From Caprimulgus europaeus (Eukaryota > Chordata > Aves > Caprimulgiformes > Caprimulgidae): a stretch of 64,000 nucleotides of DNA. The notes under the pieces are model-generated. The model was not told the origin of the DNA. It was given only the letters and a program-made list of their open reading frames with translations, and did no database searches. Made by a program: the position numbers and the translations under genes. Positions within the stretch are counted from its first letter, which is position 1. The number at the start of each line of letters is the position of its first letter. Of the stretch, positions 24,261-35,250 are shown in pieces. Location: contig OU015532.1 of assembly GCA_907165065.1 (NCBI GenBank), positions 46,539,839 to 46,603,838 of the forward strand, given 5' to 3'.

Positions 24261-26158
24261 TTTTCAGCCAGCAGCTGTGGAAAGAACATAGTCAATGTAA
24301 AGCTGTATAATCCATTGTTTTTGTTACAGTATTTATTGTTTTTTACACCTACCAGCAGCTTGAATCCTGAGCACCAAGATTATCTTTTCTCTCTGCAGTA
24401 ATTAGCAGTATCTTGTCAATTCAGCTGTGAGATACTAACTGCTTAGGAATGATCTTACCACCTTGAAAACTTGAAATATTTTATATCAAGTGTGAGAAGG
24501 TTCAGAAAGTGATTCTAGGAGAGGAAACAATTTTGAAGACCTGGTTTAAACTGAAGATGCTGCTTATTCATAGGTTTAAAATAGACTTAATAAGTTATTA
24601 ATGTAAAAGTTCAGGTCGTTAAATGTCCATTTGCCTTCACTCTTGTCTGACCTTGAGTGGATCATTGCCTTTCTTCTGTCTTGCTGACAACCTTGGAGTT
24701 CAGCACAAATGATGTTACCAGGACTCTCCCAATGGTAAAGATCTGACCACTTTTACAGTGTTCTCTGGGATTCTCTACTAACATTTCCACAGAATTATCA
24801 CCTGTTGTTGGATCATAGTGATGTCTTCATTGACCTAAATCTTAAAGAACCCCTTGTTGTCCTGCCAAGTGCATTTTAAGGTTATAGAAATTTAATAGCT
24901 TGTCCAGATGCTTCAGTAAATATCTTGGCTTGAATATTAGGCAGCCACATTTTGAGGAAGAAGTGGTGAGATGAAGCAAAGCATCTCAAGAAATAGCCCA
25001 CGCTCCGTCATAAGAAGTTTTCAGTTCTGCCTTGGACATCTACAGGTCAAAACCTGGAAGTGCAAAAGTTCTTTTGAAACAAGTCCTCTTCCTTTTGGAT
25101 CAAATATTCTTTGCTACCTTCCTTTGAAGATGTAGTATGGAGATTTTTTTAAATAGCTGATTGTTGAAGAAAGCACATCAGCTAGATGCTTTTAAAAAGT
25201 CGAAGCAACTTGTGAAGTGCAAGCTCAAGTGAAGTTTAGCTCCAGTTGAAAAGCTTGCTCCATCAAAGAGACAAGCCCTGTTGCCTGTAGCAACAGCATA
25301 ACTGCATCAAATGCATTAGGAATAAAAAACCACATGGTGTTTTCAGTTACTTTTGAAGCTACTCAGAACAGAGGAAGGTCTCCCTGAAGAGCATTCCAAG
25401 ACAGTAATGTAATTAGAGTTAATAATAATAATAATTGAATATACTCAAAAGGGAAATTCACAGTTGTTTCAAGGAAGTTTACTCTTCTTAGTGAACTTGT
25501 TTATGTGTCTGAGGTCTAGTGTTGCATGGATACTCGTGAATAGTGTGTGCCAAAATGCAAGGTTAGCTTTTCTTTGCTAGAAGATTTATCCTGATTTTCC
25601 AGTGCTTTAGATTAGACTGTTAGAGGTGAATAAAAGGAATCCTGTGGTGGGTGTGAAGATTTGGAATTGGTATGTGGGTAACAATACACAAAGTTTTTCT
25701 TCAGTGATCCAATCTCCAGGATGTAATACTGACAGATATTTTTTTCTTTGCTTTTCCTTCCTTTGTTGAGCCCACAGGTTCAATGGCTTTGTTTATCCTT
25801 ACAAGAAGTAATCATGGCATACACTATTAAATTTTAACATGCAATTAGTATATTTTTATTCCATTCCATATATTTTTGTAACCCCTATTGTACAGTGAGA
25901 ATAATTCTGAGATTTGAGAGGGTATTTTCAGTGTTGACTATTTTCACTGGGAAGCTAACTGTAACGATGACAAAAGAGATAAAGGGTTTATGTTCAGATG
26001 TACTTGGTGGCAGTACAGAATATCTTTATATCAATCCTATTTTTAGACCTGCACAAGGCTGTTTGCTTCAATTCAGCTCAATAATTCTATGAGAAAATAT
26101 AAACCAAAGGAAAGCAAAATAGCTCATTACCTTCATAAATAATAAGCTATTAGGGAAC

Positions 26159-26188
26159 TGTCATTTACCACATGTGAAGTAAATGACA
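26159..26188. other. Perfect 10-bp inverted repeat
   Basis: The arms tgtcatttac and gtaaatgaca flank a 10-base loop that includes the palindromic E-box-like CACATGTG. Confidence 0.85.
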
Positions 26189-27024
26189 TTTCATCTAATA
26201 GTGGCTTAGCATGTTTCTACCTGTGTAAGAAAATGCAGTTATTCTACTCATAATGAGGTGTCATTCAATTTATAGTTTAAGCCCAGTCTGCTAATTACAG
26301 AGAAGGTGAGAGATCTCAATATCTCCAGTCCTACATAGGAGTCAGTTTTCTCACCTCATGGATGAAACCATGCTCACACATCTGCTGCACATGTGTTCCC
26401 ATCTCTTGGGATGCTCCACAGGAGCAGAAACGTGCCTTCATAAGTCTGAAGGGTCATTGTCTTAATGATACACAAGAAGGCAAAGGATGTTCAAGTGCAG
26501 TTGCAAAGTGTTTGTGGTGTTCACCCTTTGCTGCCTGGTTCATTGAACAGCAGTGATGTTTCTGCTGTCATGAAGAGAGTTTCTCCAGGGGTTAGGATGC
26601 TGGCCAGGGTATTACTGATACCCAAGTAAATTTTCTAACAGCCTGTGTGAAACCCTCAGACCTTTTGACAGCTGCTCTATGGGTCTGAAGAGGTCACTTC
26701 CATGTGACAGTTCTCTGGAAGAGACTTGGAAGGACCAAGAGCAGTAGATCATGGATAGCAGGTGGATTGCTCCATAACACTTACATGATGGCAACATTGA
26801 GGTCCTTGCCTCTACTGCCTATCCTACCAGTTGGAAAGAGTGCAGCAGTAGAAACAAAACTAAATTCCTACTGTTCCTCTGTGTCGTGTCCCACCTCAGA
26901 GGTGGGAGAACTATGACTAAGGTTCTTGGGCTAAATTAAGGTTGAAACGATACTAAACGACAGATTAAACATTTTCTTTATAGAAGAAAGAGCTTGAACT
27001 TGGGAAAAAATGGAAAAAAAAAGT

Positions 27025-27560
27025 TGGTTATGTGAGTTCTTAATTATAAGAAGGGTTTATCACTCATGTGGGGCTCATATCTTAGTTATGAGAAAGAAAC
27101 GAGAAGAAAAAGAGACAGGAAAGGAAAGATCTAAGGAGAGATAGCACCACCCTTGGATCCTGGGATGACAATGACTGATGGGGTGATCCTCCCATGGTGG
27201 GAGGCTCCTTGAGTCTTTTATACAGTCCAGTCCCCACCCCTCAATCCTACCAGTGATGTCCCTTGAGGACGTGTGCAACTGCTGGTCTACTGTGCAGGTG
27301 CCGTTGTGAGGGGTGGTTGTGGAGAGTCTTTTGTCCTGGGTTTGTGAGGTTTTTCCTGGAAATAAATTCTTTGTGACCTTTGGCCATATATGATGACTTG
27401 TCTTACTCAGCACTTGAGAACACAGAACTGTGCATCCTCTGACACTCCTGCATCCCGTGCCAAGTGGCTTCTCTTGATAAGCAGAACTGGCCGAGGTCAG
27501 AACTCATCTTGCCATTATGTTTTGAGACATAAGTTAACTCCTTGTCTCTTACACTCTGCT
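27025..27560 (-). mobile_element. Probable ERV LTR with TATA box, minus strand
   Basis: Read on the minus strand, a G-rich block ('gaggggtggggactggactg') leads straight into TATAAAAG (reverse complement of 27214-27221). This is followed by 'tcaaggagcctcccaccatg', 'gtcattgtcatcccaggatc', a C/T-rich block at about 27095-27145 and an ATAAA signal near 27054-27060. This U3-TATA-R-poly(A) order is that of a retroviral LTR, and the R/U5 wording resembles beta-retrovirus-like (ERVK-type) avian LTRs. The right-hand edge is not clear: 27410-27560 is included on texture only. No primer-binding site or internal genes adjoin it, so it is a solo or truncated LTR. Confidence 0.55.
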
Positions 27561-29442
27561 GCCCATATTTTAGAGGATTAAAAAAAAAGAAAATCCAGAA
27601 GATAGTAAGCAAATACATTTAAACAATGTTGTATGGTGCTTGGATTACGTGTTCATGCATGAGTGTCCTGTGGTTCAAAGCTGTTGGACTAATTCAGTGT
27701 TTTCCAGAGATCTGTACTTCAATGCTGATCTATATTTCAACTCTGATAATAATTAATGAAAAAAATACCACATGGGGTTGAAACCATCATTTTTTGGTTA
27801 GGTTGAAACCATTATTGTTTAAGTTCCTGATTTGATTTTGGGTTACAGTAGAGATGCTTGGGATAGATCTTACTGGGGAAGTTGTGTATCTGGGAGCAAG
27901 GGAGTGAATCCAGCTCCATGCCACGTTGCTTTGGTTAGATTATTTTCATGTCATGGGCACTGTCATGCAAAATTATCATAGTTGTTTTACTTCTTTAGTG
28001 TAGCCTTTAGTATGGTTGCATATTGGTAGATGGAATTTAGAGATGGATGAGAATCACCAGATAAATCTTTGATGTTTATGTATGTATCATCAAGACTTTT
28101 TCAGTTAATTCCTAATTTTAAGCTACTTCTTTTTATGAATGGGTTGGTATTTCAGCTGCCCCACTGGCAGAATACCTCAAGGTTGATATTTTTGTTTGTT
28201 TATTGTATTGCTATTTACAGTGTGCTCATAGAGCAACTCAGAAAGAGGTGGTTCTTGATGCCTGAAGGTAATAACACACCTTATAAAAGAAACGGGAACG
28301 GTTCATTTTGCTGATTGATCAAATACTTATTATTAAATGTCTTTTAAGTTAAAATTTTCTGAAGAGCGATTAAATGCTGTAGCTGAACGCCAAATTTTGA
28401 AAGCACAAGCCTCTCTTCAGCTTAATTACAGGATCTCTGATTTTTTTCATTATATTTTAAAGCCTCTTGAAGTGACAAGGTTGATATGAAAAAATAACGT
28501 GCAATCACAAAATAACTGCCTGTTATGTCTTCCAAAACACTGAGGCAGTGACATAATAATTACTTTTGGAGCTATTAAATGAAAAGGCACAGCAGTATTC
28601 AGGAATATGTGATTACTCTGAGGATTTCTTTATTAAATCTCTACCTGCTATTAAACAATAGGCGCCCCTCTCCCTCCCTTTATGCAACACTTTGTGCTTG
28701 ATGATATTAAAGTCTTTTCCAAATGTGGTTAAGTTAATCCCTGGGGCAAATCTGCTCCAAGCAAAGGCATAATATCAGTGACTGAGCATGGTCAATAGTT
28801 CAGGCTGAGTGGGATAGCACACAATAGGAGGAGGAGGGACTAAAGGAGGTACTGCATTCCTTTTGGAGGTGGAGATTTTCAATGGAAGGAGAGATGCACT
28901 TCAGCAGAGACATTGTCAGATTTGAGTCCCACAGCTTGGGGCTTAAACACTAAACAAGCTCTTTTTTTTGTTTTGCAAATATTAAGTAGTTTGAGTAGGT
29001 TATCAATACGTTGACAATCATGTTTTCCTGAACAGTTTGAGAGAACAGATATTAAACAGTTTAACATTTTATTTTGTAATTTATAATCCTGATTAAGTTA
29101 CTGATTTGTCTTTTTGTAGTCCAGAAGTTGATGAGGAGTTAATAATGCACCCCTTCCCTCCTTCCCCTGCCCTCCCCTCGCCCCCAAGAGTAATCAGAAC
29201 TCAAAGCAGGACACTTCCTTGCTGAAGGACAAATTTCAGGTGCCAAGCAGCGTGTCTGCAAGAAGGAGATCTGTTTCCAGACAGGTTCAACATGTGTGTG
29301 GTGATGAGCTGTAGTAAAGCCTGTAGCAAAGCAAGGAAGAAAGATGTTTGCATCTAAAAACTCAGTTTTATCCTTTCTATTATTGTTGCTGTTATTATTA
29401 TGTCTTCTACTATCTGTTTTACAAAACAGTTGAATAACCTAT
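27561..29442. other. Unique non-coding DNA
   Basis: AT-rich sequence with no gene. The block 28330-28800 has mixed composition with ATTA-type motifs and could be conserved non-coding DNA. A short pyrimidine-rich stretch lies at 29149-29186. Confidence 0.5.
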
Positions 29443-30058
29443 TGTCCTGGTTTCACTAGGATAGAGTTAATTTTCTTCTCAGCAGTTAGAATAGGTGTGT
29501 TTTGGTTTCAGTGTGGGATTTGTTACGAGAAGAATGTTGATAAGGTGCTAATGTAGTTAGTTGCTGCTGGAAGTCCAAGGACATTATGTTTTGCCAGTCT
29601 GCAAGTGCAAAGGACTTGAGGGAAGTGTAGTAATTAGCAAAACCCATAATTGGCATTTGACTCTTCCAATGAGATATTCCAGATCATATCACATCATGGT
29701 CAGTAGATTAACCAGGGCTGAGCAGAAAGCTGAGGGTTCTCTCAGGGGTGGCTTGGGGTCTCACTCTTCCACGATTGTGGTTTTGGTTTGGGGACTCTCT
29801 CTGCTCCAGGATCGCTGGCTGGACATCTGTCGGTGGGTGGTGAGCAATTGCACTACACATCACTCATTTGCATATTCTATTATTGCTATTATTGCTATTA
29901 TTATTATTTTCTTTCAATTATTAAATTGTTTTTATCTCAACCCATAGGTTTCCTTACCTTACCCCCCCCAATTCTCTCCCCTATTCCCTTGCCTGGTGGC
30001 AGGATGAGAAGAATGAGCGAGTGGCTGTGTTTGGCTGCAGCCAAGTGAAACCACCACA
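29443..30058 (+). mobile_element. Full-length solo LTR with target duplication
   Basis: The element starts TGTCCTGG and ends CCACCACA, 616 bp long. The flanking pentamers are cctat (29438-29442) and cctgt (30059-30063), a 5-bp target duplication with one change. The 5-bp size fits ERVL-type elements. It contains 'gatattccagatcatatcac' (promoter region), the 'gtcggtgggtggtgagcaat' block, an octamer ATTTGCAT at 29866-29873, a TATT-rich stretch and 'ttattaaattgtttttatct' as the likely poly(A) region. Most CpGs expected from the young copy at 63.2 kb have decayed. No retroviral genes remain, so it arose by LTR-LTR recombination. Confidence 0.93.
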
Positions 30059-31149
30059 CCTGTGGGAACTGCAGGGACAGTCATGGAGTGAATGTACCTG
30101 GATGTGCATAAGAACAGGTAGAGGTGATGAAGTGCGTGCAAAATTGGCTCAAAAAGAGAGCTAAGACACTGGTGCTTTACATGTAGGATAAGAGTGAGTC
30201 AGAAAGGATGTTTAATAATAAATGCTGTCAGAAATAGAAAGAGGAAAATTCAGAGCACACATAAAAAAGATTTTTAGAAGCCAAACTGTGAAGCAATTTG
30301 TGTGATTTGGGTTACTGAGAGGACAATTTATACCTAGTGTGCTTTAAGTTCAGAAAATAATCTAAATCAGTGTACCAAACATTCCAGATGGAAGTAATAG
30401 TTGATGGCAAACACAGCACAGGATTGCATTTGCTCTGGGTGATGCTTTGGGCACTGCAAAGTATTCCAGCAAGAGTAGTTAAGTGGTTATGCTCAGCACT
30501 GAAAGAAAGGCACTGAAACCTGTTTGGATAAACATCTTTTCAGCATGGAGCTCTGAGAAATTATTTCTGTCACGGAATTGTCCATTTTCATCAAATATTC
30601 CAGGTATAGAAAGTCTCAGTTTTTGAATAGTGTGTATAGGGGAAATGATGGGAATTGAAAATGGGAGCTTGGTTGCCTGTCTCCCCCAAAAGTACAGAGT
30701 AAGTTATTGGTCTTGAGGAAGCTGAAGAGCTAGAGAATGTTGAAGAAACCAACTGTTGTGGAGGTCATTGCTAACAAAGAAAATATAATGTATTACCGTA
30801 GTGGTTGGCAGTCTCAAAGTGAATGATAATTAAAAATGTTTCTTGAATTACAGATTTTGTTAGAAATGGCAGAGTTAGCAGGAAGATTAATGGCTTCTGA
30901 TAGCAGCCACATTTTTGTCCATTTTTAAAGGAAGAACAAATGTTATTTCCATTCTTCTACATTTCCATGGCTATTGAGAAGGTTTTTTCTGTTCTCTGAG
31001 CCTGAGAAAACACACACAGTGTATATAGGATTTCCCAAATGTACCAGTAGGTCATGGGTGCAAGTTTCTGAGGTACAGTTGTTTGCCCTGAACATTAGAA
31101 GCTTCATTCTGATTTGAGAAAAAAACACTCTGATAATTGAAGTCTTAAA

Positions 31150-31164
31150 AATAAATAAATAAAT
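31150..31164. repeat. (AAAT)n microsatellite
   Basis: Three to four AAAT units inside a wider A/T-rich stretch. Confidence 0.8.
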
Positions 31165-31331
31165 ATTTTTTAAAAATAATTGAAAAAGGATTAATTCTTT
31201 TCTATTAGTCCTTTCAAATCACTATGCTAGTAAGTGCAAGTAAAACAGGAAGTGAGAAGTATGTTGCATTATAGTTTTGGGCTTTTTTCAGCTTGAAATA
31301 ATTTCTTCTCCAAACTTTCCTTGAGTTAGAG

Positions 31332-31352
31332 TAATAAATAAATAAATAAATA
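31332..31352. repeat. (TAAA)n microsatellite
   Basis: Five TAAA units. Confidence 0.85.
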
Positions 31353-32027
31353 GATTTCTTGTGCCCTCTGGCCCAGTATTCACATTATTATTTACCAAAC
31401 AGCAATCCTTGTGCTTTGTGGTGTACAATACCCAGGTGAAGGCAGTCACTGCCTGTCTCTTAAGTCAACAGGATTCCAACAACATTTCCTTTATATTTTC
31501 CAACGTATAGGATGATAGTGGGTGGCCTTTATATTTAGATTCAGAAAATACTCAATCTCTCATAAGTGATGTGTTAATGGAATTGAAGGCTTGAGAGTTT
31601 TGTTTTTTTCTTTCCCCACTCAATGATCTTTTTATTTTCTTCCTTTTTTATTCTGAATAAGACTATTTGGTTGTTTCACCACTGACAGAGGACATACCGT
31701 TTCTCTCAGAGATTTTAAAGAACATTTAGTTCTCCATTCATTGGTAGAGAAAAAAAAAAAGTAACAATGAGGCTATTCTCACTGGAGGTACACTGATCTT
31801 TTTTTACAAGCTTTTTTAGGACCACGCATGAGTTTGCATCATATTGCTTCTGTTGTTCTGCACCGGGGCAAATTGGTGCTTTGTGGCTGCAGCCGTGGAC
31901 CAAAACATCTATAAAACTGAGTGCTGCTGGCTGGGCTGGAGGTGTAATTAGTCTGCTAAAAAGAGAAGTGTGTACCAGAGTAAGTGTTCATTCCAGATCC
32001 AGTCAGAATAATATCCACAATATTCCA

Positions 32028-32162
32028 GAATGATTTGGCCAAGGCCCTCAGGGACATGGTGGGAATGTTGGGATTGTCCTGTGCAGGGACAGGAGTTGGA
32101 CTCCATCATCCTGGTGGGTCCCTTCCAACTCACAATGTTTTATGATTCTGATTTCTATGATT
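32028..32162 (+). mobile_element. CR1: CR1 LINE 3' tail fragment
   Basis: Contains 'aaggccctcagggacatggt', 'gttggactccatcatcctgg' and 'gggtcccttccaactcacaa', ending in 'atgattctgatttctatgat' with duplicated terminal octamers. Diverged and 5'-truncated. Confidence 0.88.
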
Positions 32163-32840
32163 TTTTGAAATTTTAACAGGAGCTGCTTGTTTGAGGCTGA
32201 CCAAATTCAGGCAGAGACAGGATAGCGAGATGGATAACACATAATCAGAGAGCAACACTGAGGAAGAACCTGTGGTGTCCTCATGCCAGCCTAACGACCT
32301 TGTGTTTATTAAAATAAATATCCCCAAGCAAGACAGCACCAAGGAGTTCAATAACAGAAATATTTTTCTTGTCCTCCTGCTGCTGAGTGAACAGGGTGGT
32401 CTGAAGGTGCCACCTCTAATTGAAAGCAGTCTGCGTGCTCGTAATAGTTAAGGCTAATTTATTTGTTTATGACAAATAACTGCATGCAGAATACACAGGA
32501 AAGGGGTGGTGTAAGGCAAAATTGAGATAAATTTTCCAGCTGTGCTGGGGAAAGATAGCAAATTCCCTGTGCTGTTGTTGTGATTATGATGATGGGAAAA
32601 AGAAGAAAATAAAAATGAGCTGCAAGCATTTTCCTGGTTTATAGGAAGGTAGTCATACTTGTATACAGCATCTTCAGATGTCTGTGGGTCTGGTAGGAAT
32701 ATGTGCCATACAAACTTGACTTACCATGGGAGACCTGAACTTGCAAACCAGGAGGCTAAACTGGTTACCAGCCATCTTCTGTTCTTCATATTATCTCTGT
32801 TCCTGGAGATATTCTAGTTGTTAAGGACCAGATACATATG

Positions 32841-32941
32841 GTCCTGAGTGAACTGCTCTAGTTGGCTGTGTTTTGAGACAGGGATTGGACTTGGATGATC
32901 TTCAGACATCCCTTCCAACTTCAATTATTCTGTTAATCTGT
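32841..32941 (+). mobile_element. CR1: Diverged CR1 LINE 3' tail
   Basis: 'gggattggacttggatgatc' followed by 'catcccttccaact' and 'attctgttaatctgt' is the CR1 end, with more substitutions than its neighbours. Confidence 0.75.
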
Positions 32942-32954
32942 AAAATTCTGTGCT

Positions 32955-33152
32955 GATATTAGGTATTGGGAAGAAATTATTTGTGAAGGTGGTGAGACAC
33001 TGTGGCTGCTCCTCCCTGGAAGTGTTCTTGGCCAGGTTGGATGAGGCTTTGAGCAACCTGGTCTAGTGGAAGGTGTCCCTGCTCATGGTAGGGGGCTTGG
33101 AACTGGATGATCTTTAAGGTCCTTTCCAACCCAAACCTTTCTGTGATTCTAT
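32955..33152 (+). mobile_element. CR1: CR1 LINE 3' tail with small internal deletion
   Basis: It matches the 48.2-kb copy from 'ggtattgggaagaaattatt' to 'tctgtgattctatat'. The segment between 'ggtggtgaga' and 'ctgtggctgctcc' is about 26 bases shorter than in the 48.2-kb copy, and both ends of the gap carry CTG, suggesting deletion between short direct repeats. Confidence 0.93.
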
Positions 33153-33309
33153 ATATCCCTGTTGTCAACTGATATATCTTCAAAATACCCCTGCAAGGTG
33201 GGGTATTATGGAACTGTAGAGCTGACAGAATTGTTCAAGGTAACATAGTCTTCCTTGTGACGTAGGGTACAATCAAGTGTGCTTATATCATTCCTGATAA
33301 ATGGTTTTC

Positions 33310-33985
33310 AGCAGGACTTGAGTCCATGGAATAACCTGGCAGGAACCTGTGGAGGTCATTTAGTGCAGCTGCTTCTCAGCATATTGACAGCTTAGATCAG
33401 CTTGTTGAGAGCTTTGTTCACCCAGGTTCTTAATATCTCCAAAGATGGAGATACCACAGCTTCTCTGGGCAACCAGCTGCAATATTTGACAACCCTCATG
33501 GTGATTTTTTTTTTCTCCCTTGCATCTAAGCAATCTACCCTTGTTGAGTTTGTGTTAATCTCCTTTCATTTGTCACTGGCACTGTTGAGGAGGGTCTGGT
33601 GCTCTCTCTCTGTTGACAGCTTCCCCTTAGGCAGTTCAGGTAAGAAGGCCCATGAGCTCTCTCTTTGAAGACCGAATAACCCCAGTTTTCAACCTCTCCT
33701 TGTACGTTGTGTGCTCCAGGCTCTAAATCATATTGGATTCACTTCAGTACATCAACGTCTGTCTTGTACTCTGCCTCTCATACAAGAAGTGCACATGGAC
33801 ATGAGTTGAGTCTCTCAACTGCTGCAGAGGGCAATAATCACTTTCCCCAGTCTGCTGGCTGTCACTCTGCTGATGCAGCCCTGTCTGCAGCTGGCATGGG
33901 TTACTCCATCCCAGAGGCAGGACTTTGCATTTGCCCTTGTCAAACTTCATTAGGTCTCTGTCAGCCCATGTCTGTGGCACACCAA
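33310..33985 (-). mobile_element. CR1: Older CR1 LINE fragment, about 675 bp
   Basis: Minus-strand CR1 body. Recognisable pieces on plus are 'ctccaaagatggagatacca' then 'cagcttctctgggcaacc', and further right 'ctctgctgatgcagccctgt', 'ggactttgcatttgcccttg' and 'cttcattaggtctctgtcag'. These are the reverse complement of the CR1 region upstream of and including the end of its reverse-transcriptase frame. Frames are broken throughout. It lies head-on to the plus-strand copy ending at 33152. Confidence 0.85.
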
Positions 33986-34129
33986 ATTCCCTCCGAAGGG
34001 ACTAAGTCTGGGCATAGAGGCATCACAATTTCCATATTATTTTTTACTGTATTAATTTCCACTTGGATAGGTTTTATTTTATTTTATTTTTTTTTCCTTA
34101 GGACTCACTTTGTTCTTCTTTTTGATGCA

Positions 34130-35250
34130 GTTTAAATCTGTTCCTCTTGGTCATGTAATCCCTAGGCATGGAAAATCAATTCATGCTATCCTCTGCAGCA
34201 GCTCTTTCGGTGTTTGGAAACTTATCATAACCTTTTACACTTTTCTAATTTTTTTCTCCTCCTCTCTTCTTTCCAAGTCATATTCTCTTTGTATTTTTTC
34301 TTGTTTTCTCTGGACTATCTGGAGCTCACCCTCATCTGTATTGAAATGCCTGATATTTGACACAACATGAGTGTTTATTATTGATAAGTACAGTAGAGAA
34401 TAATTTCCTACCTTTTATAGGCTGTGCATTAGCTGACATATCCCAAAATACAATTTACTGCTTTTACAACACCATAAAATTATGTTTAGCCCTTGAACCA
34501 TAAAAAACTTCCAAATCCTTTTCTGTGAAAGCATTTTTCCACACTTTATTTGTGTAGCAGGTTACTGACCCTGGATTGAGAGATTGTCCATGCTTAAGGG
34601 TAGTTTGATTTGGTTTAGTTTGTTTTTTTCAGAGCGTAGTTACACGTTGTTGAGGTAACTTTTGGTTCTAGACTTGTCCTTCCAGCTGGCTGTCACGTTT
34701 TATCTTTCAGCATCCTTGGCTTTCATGAAAATACTGAGTCATTAGGAACTTCAAGAGATGTACTGTTTTATTTTGATGAAATGGCATTGGTAATAACTTT
34801 GAGGATTGTTCTCCAAGCAGCTTTGCCTCTGTGCTAATCTGTTTTCCTCTAGACTGTGCTTTCTCCCCTGGTTATGAGCATATCAGATGAGGCAGTGTCC
34901 AAACCCTGGAATCAAATATGGAACCTCCATAAAATATTTTATCTTGTCATAGCAAGCAATCACTAGCTATTTCTCATTTAATTGGTTTAATTTATTATTT
35001 TTTTTCAATGTTTATCTGAGAACTGCAATCTAGTTCAAAATGTGAAACTCCTCAGCTTTTCTTTCGTTGCCAAGGGTAGATATTGTGTTTGTCCTCCTCT
35101 GGTTCCACTCCTGTGCTATGTAGAAAGAGTGTCATCAAGATGTCAAGCATCAGCAAATTAGTAATTATTATAAGGCCAAATTCTTTCTGTTCACCTAATT
35201 TTCTTGGTTTTATAATCTGTACTGGGTCCTACCAGAAGGAGGTGCTTCAT
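34130..35250 (-). mobile_element. Possible ancient CR1/L3-like LINE remnant
   Basis: Weak but ordered resemblance to old amniote CR1/L3 elements on the minus strand. Pieces on plus are 'ctctggactatctggagctc' (near 34309), 'agtacagtagagaataattt', 'tcccaaaatacaatttactg' then 'cttttacaaca', 'ccaaatccttttctgtgaaa', and near 35145-35230 'catcagcaaattagtaatta' and 'tgtactgggtcctacc'. The order matches a single heavily decayed element, possibly continuous with the CR1 piece to its left. A profile search is needed to confirm it. Confidence 0.4.

Larger units (their letters stand above)
18546..27024. other. Unique non-coding DNA, 8.5 kb
   Basis: The longest stretch without a recognisable transposon. 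It includes a three-copy 23-bp repeat at 24194-24260, a T/A/GA/G simple-sequence run at 23646-23703 and a small perfect inverted repeat at 26159-26188. A 126-codon minus frame at 20438-20818 shows no family resemblance. No gene is supported. Confidence 0.5.
30059..32027. other. Unique non-coding DNA
   Basis: No gene or transposon is recognised. Two AAAT microsatellites lie at 31150-31164 and 31332-31352. Confidence 0.5.

Noticed and set aside
26362..26940. Possible retroviral pol remnant left of the 27.0-kb LTR
   Set aside because: A few residues in short plus-strand frames hinted at a reverse-transcriptase/RNase H junction, but the pattern is weak, frames are broken, and the orientation is opposite to the neighbouring LTR.
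33402..34135. Open frames of 78-142 codons
   Set aside because: They lie wholly or mostly inside a minus-strand CR1 fragment and read noncoding or antisense CR1 sequence.
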